Below the pieces are notes generated by a model. It searched no databases and was not told where the DNA came from. It saw nothing but the letters and a program-made list of their open reading frames with translations. A DNA stretch of 64,000 nt, from the NCBI GenBank assembly GCA_027922465.2, contig BQMF02000812.1, positions 31,303 to 95,302 on the forward strand, given 5' to 3'. The stretch is from Turritopsis dohrnii. Taxonomy: Eukaryota; Cnidaria; Hydrozoa; Anthoathecata; Oceaniidae. Positions 12,490 through 26,280 of the stretch are shown piece by piece. The translations under genes and the position numbers were made by a program. Position 1 is the stretch's first letter. Every line of letters starts with the position of its first letter.

Positions 12490-12750
12490 CAAAATGACTC
12501 ATAGGTCGGTTTTGGTCGTTATATAGTTGTCATACCGACGTTGATTTTGGTTGTAACACGGTCATCTAACGTTGTTTCAACGTCATTTCGACGTCGGGAT
12601 TCGTCGTTTTATCGTCATTTTCCGACGTTGTTTCGACGTCGCAATCCGACGTTGTTTCGATGTTTCCATTTCAACTATTAAACGACCGTCATCCAACGTT
12701 GGAAAGCGACGTCAGACCGACGTTAATCCAACGTCATTTTGCTTACTGGG
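12490..12750. repeat. Right subterminal GACGT repeat block of the CACTA-like element
   Basis: At least ten copies of CGACGTTG / CAACGTC-type boxes spaced about 15-25 bp apart end in the terminal repeat. The left block (8665-8960) has the same boxes. Such blocks bind transposase in plant CACTA elements; that role here is inferred. Confidence 0.6.
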
Positions 12751-15700
12751 TTACATTCTGTCAAGTGCTTTTTCTCGTTACGCGTTTTCTTTTTATAAGA
12801 CTGCATTGTTATGAATATTAAGTAAGTAAGCAAGTTTTTCTTCCATACTTGACTTCTTATTTAAGGAAATTGTTTTGAAAGGAAAACTTTATTTAAATTT
12901 TGTGTTGTTACTAAGTTTCTTGTAAAAAAACGTTTACTCTTTTTCTGGCATGTTTCTCGTCATAATTTTCGAATGTTCAGTGTTCTTTTCTATGCGATCT
13001 GGGATTTCGAATTCTAAAAATAATTCTTCAAAGAGTCAACACTTTAATTTGTTAAAAGTTTTTGTTTACATCGAAAAAAAATTCCAGATCTTTAACAAAT
13101 TCTCTTATCCGAAAATTCAATTTACTTCAAAAATGCAATGTAGCTATCTGTAGCGAGACAAATCACTCAATGATTTAATAATTTCACATGCAGAACGTTA
13201 TTGGATTTCTGCGAAAGCAAGAAATACCTTAAAACCGGCTCTGTTCTTCTTCTTCTTACTGTCCAAACCTAGCGGTTTTTTGAAATCTCGTGCGAATGTT
13301 TACACGAAATCAAAGTCACGCATTTCAGTCGAAGAAATTCACAACAAAGAACCAACCAAAAGGATCCCAAAGGATCTTTAGTCAGTATAATTAAAGAAGA
13401 TGCACGTTTCCAAAACTGAAAATGAAGAATAAAATCTCGAGCAGTAATTTATTATTATCTTGTAATGATTCAATGGTGACTTTTCGTATCGTTTTGTAAA
13501 CAGAGAATGAAAAAGGTATATTATGCTTTTTTTGTTTTTGAAATGTCTGGGATTTTATCTGAAAAAAGTTCATTGTTTGTTTCATGTGTGGGCTGTAATG
13601 CTTTTTAAGCTCGGGATACGTACAGCTCAGCTTAAGTTCCACCTCCAAATGTCTGTCTAGTCAGCATCACTTTAGCTATTTTAAGGTTATTTGCTTTGTA
13701 TAATGCTTTGAAATGCAGTGTTGTTTTTTGTTGGTGATCAGTGTAGTTTTTAGGTTACCAATGTCTCTAAGTATGAACAGTCTTACTAATTTTAATAAAT
13801 ATATAATTCGAAACACTTCACATTCTGTATATAAAAAAAAATTTTAACTTTCAGTTATATAGATGAGTTTCTGATGTTAATTACCAGTTAAAGATCTGTT
13901 TAAACTAAAAATTTAATAAACTTCACAAAAATAGATTTCGAGTGCTAATGAGTATTATTTTTAATAATTTTTTTTGTCTTAAAAACGCCTCCTGAGAACC
14001 GGTTTAACCGACAGTGTGCAGAGAGCATCTAATTGCCAACCAAGATGCGTGCACATATTGGTAGGAAATTGACTCGATCTATTAAGCATTTATGTCGAAA
14101 CTCACAGCAATTATCGAGCAAAAATCACTAATGTTTATAAACGTCACGTCACTTAGAAACTTATCTATATATATGTATATAATATTTGGATCATGTATTT
14201 TTCATGATCAAAATTTTTGTTTACTTTTTTGTTTGTGATACACTTTACATTTTTCTGTGCCTCCAAAATAAAGTAAATATTTTCTTTCGGATGCAAATAA
14301 ATTTAATGGTGGAATATACAGTTTAAATTAAGTGTCAATTAAGCTTTCATGAAGCTCTGAGGAGTACGTACACTTATAATAATATAATAATTCTTCTGTA
14401 GTGTGATTGTTCTTTTCTAACTAAAAAGCTGTACAAAGTCAAAAAGCTATGTGTTTGTATTAGGGAAAAATGTCTCAATGTTTAAGCCTTTCTAGATACA
14501 AAAGATTTTTGTTTGTTTCCTGCTGTATACTTTTTAAGCTCTGTTTCTTCCTTAGCTCCAATGTTAAGTGGTTGTCTACTCTGCACCACTCTTGATTGAT
14601 GATTTTCTAGCTATATTATACTGCCAATGCCCCTAATTACGAATGATCTTCCTAATCACACAAATTGAAATGTTCTGTGTATAAATTCAAAATACTTTAT
14701 ACAATTAGTAACACTACAAAATTTTTGGTATAAATTTATAGAGCATATACTTTTAACGATCAAGATTTTTGATTACGTATTTGCAGCATTGGGAATTCTG
14801 TTTGTATGTATATAATTAAGAAGATTGGAAGTACATATCATATCAAGTTTTAACATGATGTTATGCTGTAAAGATCATTCAACCTTTTTTTCGAATTTCT
14901 TAAAGAATTTTTATAAACTTTCTTCTATTTTGTTAGATTAAATTAGGTCATGTTCGGTTGATCGTTATGTCACACTTTTCTTTTATATGTAATTTGTGTA
15001 TTGTTTATGTAATTATATATATATAAGAGTACTTTTTACATTTTTCACTCTCATTCAAACATTCAAAAGAGTCAACATATAATTTCAAATCATTTATTCA
15101 TGAAAATTTTCACTGGTAGCACATTTTTGGCCAGCTGTTTGAACACATTTAACTTTAAAATTTCAATAACAAAACTCATTTTACTTTGTGTGTTACAATT
15201 CCCACCTGCTGTATGCAGTCTACACTGAGCAGCAGTCAATGTTGTACTGTATTGTATTGTATTGTTCAATCATTCAAAATCATTCAAGTTTCAAGAATGT
15301 TATTGTTAGTCTTCCATCTTTCATACTTCAGCTGATTTTGCAGAAATCTTTCTGCCCGTAAGGGCATCTTGTTGTGAGTTACGTACACGATTAGAAGAGT
15401 TTCAAGAACCTCTGATTAGGAATAACTACTATACCTATATGCTCTTTGTTACTTATCTTTCTTTTTTAGGTTGGATTAGCGATAAGAAAGAATTTTAAAT
15501 GGACTCGAAATACTTGAAAAAACAATTTTACTCGAAATACTTGAAATGACTTTTTTCTTCATTAGTCCCTACGTCGTAATCATTTACCCTAGATCCTAAG
15601 AATAACATGTGGACCTATCACTCTTTAAGGTTAAGGATGTTTCAGTTTGCAGGTGTTTCACTATCGCTCGACTATATCGGCCAGTGTATATACTTACGTA

Positions 15701-16785
15701 TATCGTTGATCGGGTGTTAATTTTCTTTTCTCCCCAGTTTTCTCATTTGGAAAGAGCAGTTTTGGCCCAGTGGCTACTTTCGTGTAAAAACCTCGTGAGT
15801 TCATTAGATAGCGATTCCTTTCACTTTTCGCGATAAGTTCTTCCCTTGAATTACAAAGACTATTCAACAGAAAATAAAAGCTTCTGCTAAAAAACAATAC
15901 ATTTGCGCAAGTCAGAAAACAAAAAGCAATTGTGGACAGTTCATATCATTTGGGGTGTCGCTACGACAACTGAGCACATCTAATAATTGCAAATGTGATG
16001 AAATGATAATGAGATAGCCAAAAATTTTACGAATTGCAAATATGCAATGCCCTAATAATGAAAACGAATAAATTTTTGACATTGACACAAAGTATTTATT
16101 TGTGTATTCACTGTAATGTACCCCCGGTTTACATTCCACGGATAAGTCATGTGATTCCGCGTACGATTTACAAACATTTTAGGCGCGAATTTATAATTTT
16201 CTGCATTTTCGTTCAAGAAAATAAAAGGAAAAAATGTTTTAAGACTATGTTCCCGCCGATCTTGTACTAAAGGTAGAAAACCTGACTTCAAGTTGATAAA
16301 AACCAGGTACATATCACTTCATATCAATTCGAATGTCAACAGTTAAGTTATCAAAATATTTTATCACCCTCCATCCTACCACTTCTTGAAACCAACTTTA
16401 ATACACAAGAATACCCATGGCAGTGAAAACGAAACATTTAAAAACACTTGCTTTTGATTTTACGAAGGAGGCTGAAAATGAGATGGTTGATATCAACTTC
16501 ATAGGCACCTATTATGTTTTCACTGAAAATAGGAGCTTTATGCGTGTAAATATTCTATGACGGAGAGTTGTTAAATAAAAAAATATCTTCCAGTCACATA
16601 CAGTTCCCTGTCAATTATATAAAATGGGCAGGTTGAAAATTCAAAAATTAAAGAAATAATTACTCTCACTGTTGATCTAATCTGTTTTATCCAAATCCTG
16701 ACAAGATAATAGCAAAGTTACAGAAATATCCATCAAAATTTTCGTAAAATAAAATATATATACAACTATTTCCTCTTAACAGCTT
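12751..16785. other. Repeat-bearing spacer without genes
   Basis: Two stretches (13190-13660 and 14390-14660) belong to a dispersed family seen again at 33885-34360 and 61480-61640. They share phrases such as TTTCTGCGAAAGCAAGAAAT, CCAAACCTAGCGG and CAGCTCAGCT. A further shared segment lies at 15335-15390 (compare 35095-35150: CAGAAATC, then TAGGGCATC). The open frames in this stretch have no recognisable domains. Confidence 0.5.
13190..13660. repeat. Dispersed repeat copy (family shared with 33885-34360)
   Basis: The block begins with TTTCTGCGAAAGCAAGAAAT and CCAAACCTAGCGGTTTTTTG and continues through a CAGCTCAGCTTA segment. The same ordered phrases recur at 33885-34360, and part of them at 14390-14660 and 61480-61640. 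It encodes nothing and its element class is unknown. Confidence 0.55.
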
Positions 16786-18123
16786 ATGGATCATTCAGCA
16801 AAACAGAAACGAAAACGAAAGTATTGTCCACACTGTTCAGGATATGTCAGTTCATCTACCTTTTATGAGCACAAGGAAAAATATTTTTATGATGGCCATT
16901 ACAAGACAATTGATGAAGACACTGGTAAACGTTTGGATCCATATAACAATTTACAAGGTATAAGGAATCCAATAGTATTTAGTATTATAGTATTATTTGC
17001 AGGTCACATCTATGAATGTTATAAAAGAATGAAAGCTGATGAGTGGAAAAACTGGATATTGATCTATTCAATGTACAGTTTACATGACGTGTTACCAAGC
17101 AGACATTATAACATCTGGTCACTGTTTGTTTCAGCATGTAGTTTGTTGGTGAAGAAGACAATTTCAGTGCAGGAGGTGGAACAAGCCCATGTTTTGTTAA
17201 AGATGTTCTGCAACCTTTACCAAAATCAAATGGGAAAACGTTTTTGCACTCCAAACATGCATTTACACCTTCATTTGCGAGAGTGCTTGCTTGATTATGG
17301 CCCAGTCCATGCTTTTTGGTGCTTTAGCTGGGAACGTTTCAATGGTATCCTTGGTTCACACCATACTAACAACCATAATGTTGGATTCCAGTTCATGAGA
17401 AAAGTTGTCACAACGTTTCACGTGCAACAGTATTTAAAAAACAACAACCTGTTATCATTCATTAAAGTCAAAACACCACAGACACTTGATTTAACTGAAA
17501 CTTCATCAATTTCAAGATGGTTACGTTATCTGCCAGAGATAACAGGAGATGTTTTCAAAGTATCTGGATATGAGTCCAACACTACCGTAGTTGATGGTTT
17601 AGTAAACATTTCTGAATGTGATTATGAATATTTGTCCATTTTATTTCAAAAGCTTTTTGAAAACAGTAACTTCGTTCGTGTATCAAAGGTTGTACGAAAC
17701 ATCAAGAAAATGAATTTGGTTGGTCAATTGCTGTGTCCTCTGGAGATGAATAATGGTTATCAACGGAGGTGTTGTGTTATTGGTAGATGGCTTGGACCAA
17801 ATGTGGATCTCCATTCTCACGAGTATCGACCTGGAATAGTAAAAAATGTGTATGAACTGAAAATCATACTTCAGACAGAGATCATAACTATGTATGTGGC
17901 CAGAATGAATTGGTTGCAACGCCACGTCAAACAATTTTTTTTTGGACAAAGTAATGCTATACAAATCTGGAATACAGAATATGAAAATCATACAGCAGCA
18001 ACTTTCATTCCTGTCCAACTCACTGCCAATCATTTTACCTTTGTGCAGAAATTTATCAGATTCAACAAACTGGAAGCTGATAATGTGAATATTATCATAC
18101 CTATTCCTTCTAAATCGTTGTGA
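16786..18123 (+). pseudogene. CACTA-like transposase, N-terminal finger fused to C-terminal half
   Basis: This 445-codon frame starts at ATG 16786. Residues 13-30 form a zinc-binding motif (YCPHCSGYVSSSTFYEH). From residue 75 on it matches the C-terminal half of animal CACTA transposases: RMKADEWKNWILIYSMYSLH, a DUF4218-like block with MHLHLHLRECLLDYGPVHAF and CFSWERFNGILGSHH near residues 160-200, then a long variable tail. The catalytic middle, the part present in the 9695-10635 copy, is absent. The join is telling: after DPYNNLQ there is a donor-like AAG|GTATAAG, and 45 bases later an acceptor TTTGCAG|G. The open frame therefore runs through a 15-codon intron remnant formed by an internal deletion, so as an intact protein it would be inactive. 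No terminal repeats were found around it. Confidence 0.65.
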
Positions 18124-21100
18124 ATTAACTTCAACCATTGACAGAAATGTTGTTAGATGCTCAACCACAACTTTCTGTATATTCTTTAGTAAACAGTGTC
18201 TCAAAAATGTTTTCTAGGAAACTTTCCATTTGGCAATTTTTCAGTCTTTCTTATGTGAAGTAGTATATAGATTAATGGCATGTCTATCGTGAAAGTCTAC
18301 AAAATCTATTGCCGGTAAATTAGGTATTTTAAAACATTTGTAAACTGTCTATCTAAGAAAATTATATGGGAAACATGATCATTTTCTGTTTTTCCTGACA
18401 GTATGCAAAAAAGCAGTCTAGCGTTTTTATCAGTCAAGGTTGTTTTTTACATAGACGGGCGGGTAGTGACATTGACAAAATTGAGAAAAACGGAAGTGCA
18501 TTCTTAACACATAACATTGGTTCAAAATGGACGAAACAGAAGCACACTTGATTTGCTAGTTTTAACACCTGAAATTCATTGCTTTGAAAGTTTGTTCTGT
18601 CTAATACCTTTTTTATATACAGGCAGAATGAATGTCCAAAGAATCAAGAATGCAAACGACAGTCATAATGGCTGATTCAGACCGTTATTCTAACAACTGA
18701 AAACTCTTTAAATGCAACTTTATTAGCCTTTATAGAATGATGAAGTTTTTTGAGACCTCATTGTGCATATTTAGAATAAACATAAGCCACATAATTGTGG
18801 CTGAGCAGAACTTATTTGACGTTTATAAAAAAGGTATCAATAAGGAAAAGATCAATTTTTGCAAACTTTGCACTTTTTGTAATTTTTCAGTGTCATCAGC
18901 TGTCTATCTAATATAACGTTATTTATATTTGTTATAATGTTATTATATCATATATATATATATTATATAAATGTAGTAAGAAAGAGTTTAGGCGCCAAAA
19001 CTCTAGACAATATAAATTAAAGAGGTGGATGAATAAGACACAAACAAGGCAACCTCTGCCGGAAATTTTAAATGAATATACCGAATATACCGAATTTCAA
19101 AACAATTTTTACATCGATGGAAAGCCATTTTCAAGTTCTTTTGATTGGGTAGTATATTTTTGTGAAAAATGAAAAAGTGGTTTTTGAAAAAATAAGGAAA
19201 ATGTCTGATGTGTGATGTGTTTGGATTATTTGATAAAGATATGTAATATATTGAAAATTTGTTCAATAAAAAAGAGACAGTAAATAGCACAAAATTTTCT
19301 TAAATCAAAATTTGATTGAATCTCATTGAAATAATAGTGGCAGTAATAGAGAGCATGGCAAACTCTCCCTTGCGGTAGTGATGTTGAGTTTTGATTAATT
19401 ACGTTATTGGACAGTGATTACCACATATTTATATGCTCTGTCAAGAGACAGTGAATACCACGAAATTCTATTAAGTAACGATCAGCTGGGAATTAAGGCA
19501 CAGATTTTCTGGATTGTTTTAGTTTTTCATTTCTAGTAATTTCTCTATTATAAGATTTACTTTTCTTGTAAATTTTCACACTATTGAAAAAGACACCTAA
19601 GTGCCGAAAAATCTAGTTATATATAATGTTGTATTTCTAAGTTTTATATATATGTTATTCATACACCAACTTTTAAGGCTTTCAAGTTTTAATAAAGTTC
19701 CTCAATTCATTCTGAGTGTTATTGCACCATATTTAAAATTAATTGTTTTCCTTAGGTGGGCAAACTTTTGTCATTTCACTGAATTTTGCCCTATAACTTG
19801 CCATTTGTGAGAGCTTTGCCTTTTTGTATGACTTTGTTTTGCATTTTTATTCAGTACAGAGTAAAGAAACTGTTATGCGTATAAAAGCAGTTTCTAACCA
19901 AAATAGAAGAACTTTGCCAATAAAAAAATATTTTTTTCTCACCTAATGCGAAACAAAATGTAAACATCAAATTAAATAAAAGAACTAAACATGACACAAT
20001 AACTCCTAAATGATCTATGTAGGTTGAGCACTTCAATTTAAGTTGACTATCTTTATTTACTTTATGCAGAAATAGGCAGAAAAGTTCCTGTGCATCTCTT
20101 ATATAATTTCCCGTTGACAACTAAAACTTCCCTGACAGATTCTTCATGTCCTCTTCATGTCCTCTTAGTACTTGTCGATTCATATCAAAACAGTATTTAT
20201 CAAAGCAAATTCATTTGCATATACATAAAATTCAAACATTGTGTGTGTGTCTTGTATGATAAAAGTAGCTGAATCCAAAATAAAAAAAATATTATATTTA
20301 TGCTATTATTTGAATGAAGAACTTTTCTTTCTTATCTGAACAAGCAAATACAATTTAACAGACATTATTTACACAGATAAGTATGAATTAAACTAAGGAA
20401 CAAGGTTCGCTTCTCATTTCCCCCAAATAACTAATAATCATAAGAAATCAAAATTTTTACTAATACAAATAGTACATAGCATTTCAAATTATGGCCGAAG
20501 AGTTTTTTTCAAGAAATACAAAAAAATGCGTTCACACTCATTGTTTATTATGTGATAAAAATGACTTTCGTAAATCCAAAATGGAAAAGAACAACAGATT
20601 TTCGTAGTGAAAATACACATCCATAACCAAACCACTACATAGCTGAAAATACGTTTGTGTTCTGACTTGATTTAATTTACCGACTGTCTGTCATGTTGGA
20701 TTGTGTTTTGATTTAACGTTCGTTGTTCGTAAGAAAAAAAATTGTCAGTATTGTATATATATTACATATTGAAAAATAAAATATGATATGCAGCATCAAA
20801 ACAGTATACATGACCATAGACTTCATTCATAGTAAACTATTTTTCTGTTGTTGGATTAAACAATTATCCAAGTACACTCGACCAGATTCTTTCAAGTTAT
20901 TATTGTGTCTCCAATCATCTCTGTGTATTAAAATATTATACGTAAATGGTTTTCTGAACTTTAAATTGCATATACAACATCACATATTTATATACTTGCT
21001 GTTTTTGAATTAACATAACTGGTTGAACTGGTGGTTGTTCTCCACGCGAAAAGGGTTTCCTTTATATATGCTATACATCATCATCGTGCTTGCTTTCTCA

Positions 21101-21680
21101 GTTCAGTTGGGCTACATTACATCACGATCATACTAAATAAATCTTCAGCCTGGTTATTCAGAATGAATTTTCACCTTTGCACTGGAATCACAGCTTCAAC
21201 GGTTTGTTGTTCCAAGCATTTAATTTACCAATATCATCATCATAACACATATATACACAAAACAAACACATAATACCAATGTGTTTTTTTGTTTTGTTTT
21301 TTACACGTACATTCAAAAGTCTTTACAACTTTCTAAGAAATAAAACGATTTATTTCCATCATTTATTTTCATCTACTGAATCATGTAAGCTAGCAAAAAA
21401 CATCTTCAAAATCTCATCTGCACTGACACTGACTGAACTGAAAAGATGGCATACTACTTTACTGAAGACTAGCCTCTAATCTTATCTACCTTGGCTAGGC
21501 CAGAGTTCAATACTGAACTGCGGCTATAAAAGTGAACGAAAAGAAGGAGAAGGAGAAGGAAATGCCGGTTTTAACATATATTTCGCCCTACGGGGAAATA
21601 TATAAAAATCATAATAATGAACGAAAAGCAACTTTTGTTGCTATATCTACATTTCGTTGTCTTATAATTACACAAAAATA
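18124..21680. other. No recognisable gene
   Basis: AT-rich sequence with short TA tracts (for example 18945-18970) and many short chance frames; nothing with a recognisable domain on either strand. Confidence 0.5.
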
Positions 21681-21689
21681 TGTTTTCTA

Positions 21690-22225
21690 CTTCAATAACG
21701 GTAAATGAATCGATGACGTCATGTTCACGTTCAAACAACGGTCATTAAAACGCCGATATGACGTCGCTCTTTTCTTAGGAGTTTGATCACAAAAAAAACA
21801 TAAAATGCGTGAAAAGCCAAAGAAGCGATAATGGAATAAAAGCGCTGCCCCAGGCACAGTAGAATTTAATTCCTTAAACCTAAACCCAAACTAAATAAGT
21901 CATTTTTAAAAACGTTGGGGAGACGTCGTAACAACCGTTTCTTCGACGTCCATACAACGTTATTTGCATTCATTATAATCAAAAAAACAATACTCAAAGC
22001 TGCGAAGGAAATTAACAATTCAATTTCAGCTAATTTCCCGCTGTTCTTTTTTTATTTCTTTGTTAGCCCTGTAAGCACAAAGACTCTGTTTCAACGTTGT
22101 TTCGACGCCGTATTTCATCGTCGCATGACGGTTGTTTAATGGTTGAAATGGAAACAATAAAACCACGGACGTTGTGCAACGGTCAAAAGACCGAAAACAA
22201 CGTTGCATTGACGGTTGTAGTTGAT
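21690..22225. repeat. GACGT-rich CACTA-like subterminal fragments
   Basis: Clusters of GACGTC, CAACGTT and CGACGT boxes lie at 21710-21765, 21910-21965 and 22085-22220. They resemble the ends of the 8665-12750 element, but no terminal CCCAGT and no transposase are present. They are likely remnants of related elements. Confidence 0.45.
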
Positions 22226-22599
22226 AATTATTTTATAATTTGTTTTTCACGTATGAATTGCCCTGCTTTTCTTTTCTTTTGTTTCTTTCGTCTTTTGTTC
22301 TGTCCCTCGGTACTCGCAGGGCTTGTCTTTTGATTCGCATCTTTTCAGTGTATTCGTGTCTTAGCATTCACGTATGAGAACAGTCTGAAGAGACATAGTG
22401 ATATTTTTGTCTAAAAAGATATGTTTATATCTGAAGAGATACTTTGAATGATACAAATGATACTTTGACAATTTAATACATTTGTTACAAAGTTAACACT
22501 ACTGCCACTATAGACTTTTGGTTATAAGTATTTAGCTAATACAAAAATATATACATTAAAACCAATGCATTATTTCTATCCGAACAAGAAATTATATTA

Positions 22600-22979
22600 C
22601 ATCATGGTCCTTTTACGTTATAAAAACGTCGAAACAACGTCTCATCGACCGCCGAAAATGACCGTCAGATGATGGTCATAATTCTCGACGTCACAATTTT
22701 GCTGCATTTCTGACCACCAGACGACTGACAAAAGAGGGTCAGAATTGACTCTAATATGACGTTAAATTGACGTCATAATGTTTACTGATATCATGATCTT
22801 TTTACGTCACATAAACGTCGAAGCAACGTCTCATCGACCGTCGAAAATGACCGTCAGATGACGGTCACTTTTTGACGTCACTATTATGTTGCATTTCTGA
22901 CCACCTGACGACCGTCAAACAACGGTCTGAGGTGACCGTCATATGACGTTATCCTGACGTCATAATGTTTATTGGGGCC
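22600..22979. repeat. Two tandem 190-bp GACGT-rich units
   Basis: Positions 22600-22788 and 22789-22979 are direct repeats, roughly 85 percent identical by eye. Each contains ACGTCGAA, CAACGTCTCATCGACCG, GACCGTCAGATGA and a closing TTGACGTCATAATGTTTA or CTGACGTCATAATGTTTA. The last unit ends in TTTATTGGGG, a diverged form of the CACTA-like terminus, so this is a right-end block that has been duplicated. Confidence 0.55.
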
Positions 22980-23439
22980 TGTTGTTAACAAATTTATGTG
23001 TTAAGTGAGCCATACACTTAACACATAAAAATATTTAACACACATGCAATATTGGGATCACATATTCAGAAGAACACTTAAATACAGAGAAATACTTACA
23101 TTAACTAAGCACCTTCAGATTGTTTTTCCATGATTCACTATTACTTTGTCGTAAAAACCTGCCGCATAATTTGCTGATCCGACAAGTGAATAGCCGATCA
23201 TGTTGCGTCTTCGATCAGCTGATGCCATAGCTTTCTTCACCATCGTCCATATATCAAAAAGGCAAAAAGTCCTGAGAACAAAGGTGTTTTTCATTTCAAA
23301 TAATCAAAAAGATGATTGCTTTTCAACTTGACTTTTAAAGCTCTTGTGATGAAATTACCGGCTTTGCAGCAGGATTCTTTGTTTCATTTTTCTTTATTGT
23401 TCAACGCCAGAAGGTAACTGATATTTTTCATTTACTCTT

Positions 23440-26100
23440 CTCTGTCAGTTCTTCAGTTCGTCAGTGTGTAAAGTTGCAGTTCTGCACGCCCTTCTTTAAT
23501 GCCCTCACTCAATGTTTCAGTTGCAAGCTTCACAGTGACTTTTGGAACTGGCCTGAAATAGTTCTTGAAATGTTCGCAAACGTCTTGATTTAAACACTTC
23601 TTAACATATATACATGTCTTCACGTGTTTTCGAGCGATGTAAGCTGTCTTTTCTGGGTCTCTATCAATACGAGGTGAAGGCTGCCACAATATGTTATAAT
23701 TGGAACAATCATCATTTTGAAGACCTTTTCAGTTGCTTTCGTAGTAAGTAGGTGTCTCATCTTACTTAGCAAATTGATTCGAGTGGCTGCTCGTTTAAAT
23801 TTTGACGCGAATTCTTCTTTTAAATTCAGAGTACTGTTCTAAACATTACACAGGTAGACATATCTTTCTGTTACGTTTACTTTGTTTCCGTCGATTGTTA
23901 ATGTTAGATTCTTACTACCAATTCTTTTGGCAGTTCCGAACAGCAAAGCTTCTCTTTTCCCTTTCTTCATATTAATTACTAGCTCATTTTCTCTGTAGAA
24001 GCTTGATAGTGCTTCAAGATCTTGATTTAGACAGGCATTAATGGTATTGAAGTCCTTGTTTGGGTAATAGAGGACAGTATCATCTGCATACTTCAGCAAC
24101 GATGAGAAGGTTATCGAGTCTCTTAGGTCGTTGAAGAATATCAGAAACAACAATGGGCCCAATATGGATCCCTGAGGGACACCACAAGTTACTGGTTTCT
24201 CTTCAGATAGTTTTGAACCAATACATATTTTTTGCCGTCGGTTGAAAAAGTACGATGTGAACCATTTAAGTTTTGTTGACCGTACTCCATATGACTGTAT
24301 TTTTTGTATTAGATTGCTATGGCTTAAAGTATCAAATGATTTACTTAGATCCACAAAGACAGCTCCAACCAGACACCCATTACTTGCTTGAGTTCTAATA
24401 TCGTCACATAATTTTGTAACTGCTTCCTCGTTTGAGTGTTTTTTACGGTATCCATATTGTCCAGAGTCAATGAGGTTGTTTGTCTCCAGAAATTTTATCA
24501 ACTGTGTTTGTACCACTCTTTTGATGACTTTTGAAAGTACGGGCAGTACTGATATTGGCCTATAGTTTTCAGGAGCATTTACAGGACCTGATTTATAAAT
24601 TGGTGTAACTTTTGCGATTTTCCATGAGTTTGGGAAAGTTCCTGTTTTGAGCGATAGATTTACAACATTAAAAAGAATTGGCGCAATAGATTTAGCTCCG
24701 TCTTTAATCATTGAGGTGGTAAGTTCATCAACTCTTGTTGCCTTTTTACGTTTCAGTCTTGGTTTCGCACAGATACTGTTGACACGTATGAAAAGTTAAA
24801 TGTTTTTAAAGTTTTGGGAAGAATGTTTGTTGGTTTCCTCGATGTGAAATCCATTAATTTTATTGAAGCTGATTTGATTTTTCCAACGGCACTGTATAAT
24901 AGTAATAAATGTTTTATCTGCATTTCCAGAATTTACTTCAACTGGTGTGATTTTAGATACAGGGAAAATCTTTTTGATGATGCTACAGAAGTTATTAGAG
25001 TCGTATTGATGTTCTGTCAGCAGGTTTTCGTAGTACATTGATCTTGATTTACGTAACATATTATTGTAGCTGTATCTTTTCCAGTCTTCGTCGTCTCTGT
25101 TCATTCGCTTTGCTTTCCGAAGACATTGATCACGTTCTTTCATTTTTACTTTTGTATCGTTGTCAATCCAAGGACAAGGTTTACTTTTGATCTTTTTCTC
25201 CATTAATGGGGCATTACGATTAAAAATGGTAAGTAGAATGTCATTAAAACGTTCGACAGCACGATGGGCATTTGTTGCGTTGAGCACCGACGTCCAGTCA
25301 GCATTTTTCACATCGCTGTTAAGTTTAACTGGATCATAATTTCGGAAGTCTCTTGTTTTGATGTATTTCTCAGGGTACTTCACGATGATTGTTGTGTTGT
25401 TCTGGTCTTTTCTTTAATTAACTGTTTGGAACCATTTGTCGTAAGGATGCTTTTGAAATCGCACGGGTCTTTTTTAGCGTAATTTACATTGCAGTCTCCA
25501 AGGAGAATCACTTCATTATGGGTCGATAAAGCAGAGGTAATTATATCATTCAAATCATTATTGAAACTTTTTAATAGACATTGTGAATCTTTAGGCAGTC
25601 TGTAAACCGTAATTATAAGAAAAGATTTGCACTCTTGAGGAGAAATTTCGATCGTGATGTTTTCGATATTTGCCTTTTCCAAATCAGGTCTCCTTTTCCA
25701 AGTATCCTTCAGATCCTTCAGACACTGCTACTCCTCCATCGATACCATTCTCACGAGGTCTGTTTATGAATGTATATCCTTCAACATTAAATAACTGATC
25801 GTTTAGGTTTTTTGAGAGATGTGTCTCCGATAACGTAAACATATCAATCCTTCGATTAGAAACTAGCAACTCGTAGATCTCTTCATAACTTGAACCAAGC
25901 CCACGTGCGGTGAAAAATCTTAGACCACTTTGTTTGCAAATATCTATCACCGTAGGACCTTTTTTAACATCCTCACTGAAAAAAATGACAACAACAACAA
26001 GAACAGCTCTTTCCTTGATACTGGTATATAAATTCTGTACTTCGTGTAGTTTCTCCTCAGCTTGTCTTGAAGTAGTACGGTACACTAATCACGTTTTGTA
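23440..26100 (-). mobile_element. Non-LTR retrotransposon (CR1/jockey-like), degenerate
   Basis: Read on the minus strand, the pieces run in order: an endonuclease fragment (26085-25684, with FTARGLGSSYEEIYELLVSN, FTLSETHLSKN and NRPRENGIDGGVA), the rest of the endonuclease (25682-25380, with VILLGDCNVNY), a linker (25383-24796), the reverse transcriptase (24711-23839), and a C-terminal remnant (23689-23453). The pieces lie in different frames, so the single ORF2 is broken by several indels. No ORF1 and no clear poly-A tail are visible. It is an old, inactive insertion. Confidence 0.8.
23839..24711 (-). pseudogene. Reverse transcriptase domain of the LINE at 23.4-26.1 kb
   Basis: The 290-codon open part carries the ordered RT motifs: WKIAKVTPIYKSG, NYRPISVLPVLSKV, the A motif FVDLSKSFDT, the B motif CGVPQGSILGPLLF, and the catalytic YADDT. 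This is a normal LINE-type polymerase core that copies element RNA at the target site. The endonuclease needed for target nicking is in other frames upstream, so this copy is not functional even though the polymerase core is open. Confidence 0.85.
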
Positions 26101-26280
26101 GTTCTTGTTAATTCAGTTTTGGATTCATTTTTATAAAGCAAAAGAAGTAATGCAAAAGCCAGTACAAAGATCTTGATGTCCGAACCGCTTCCTGATATTG
26201 TGAATTCAAAAAACAGGTTTTTATTTTATTATTTTAGTCCCAATTTCTATTGTGGGTTTATGGCTGCAAAGATTTACAAT

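Larger units (their letters stand above)
8665..12750 (+). mobile_element. CACTA-like (EnSpm) element, internally deleted
   Basis: The ends are CCCAGTTAGCATCC (8665) and the inverse of CCCAGTAAGCA (ending 12750). Both ends hold roughly 250-300 bp of subterminal repeats built on ACGTTG/CAACGT and GACGTC. The flanking dinucleotide TT on each side is a possible short target duplication. It contains the N-terminal half of a transposase gene and a DUF4806-type accessory gene, both on the plus strand, with the intervening transposase exons missing. I assign CACTA on the transposase type and the subterminal repeats; the terminal CCCAGT is not the classic CACTA motif, so a sister superfamily is possible. 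Confidence 0.6.
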
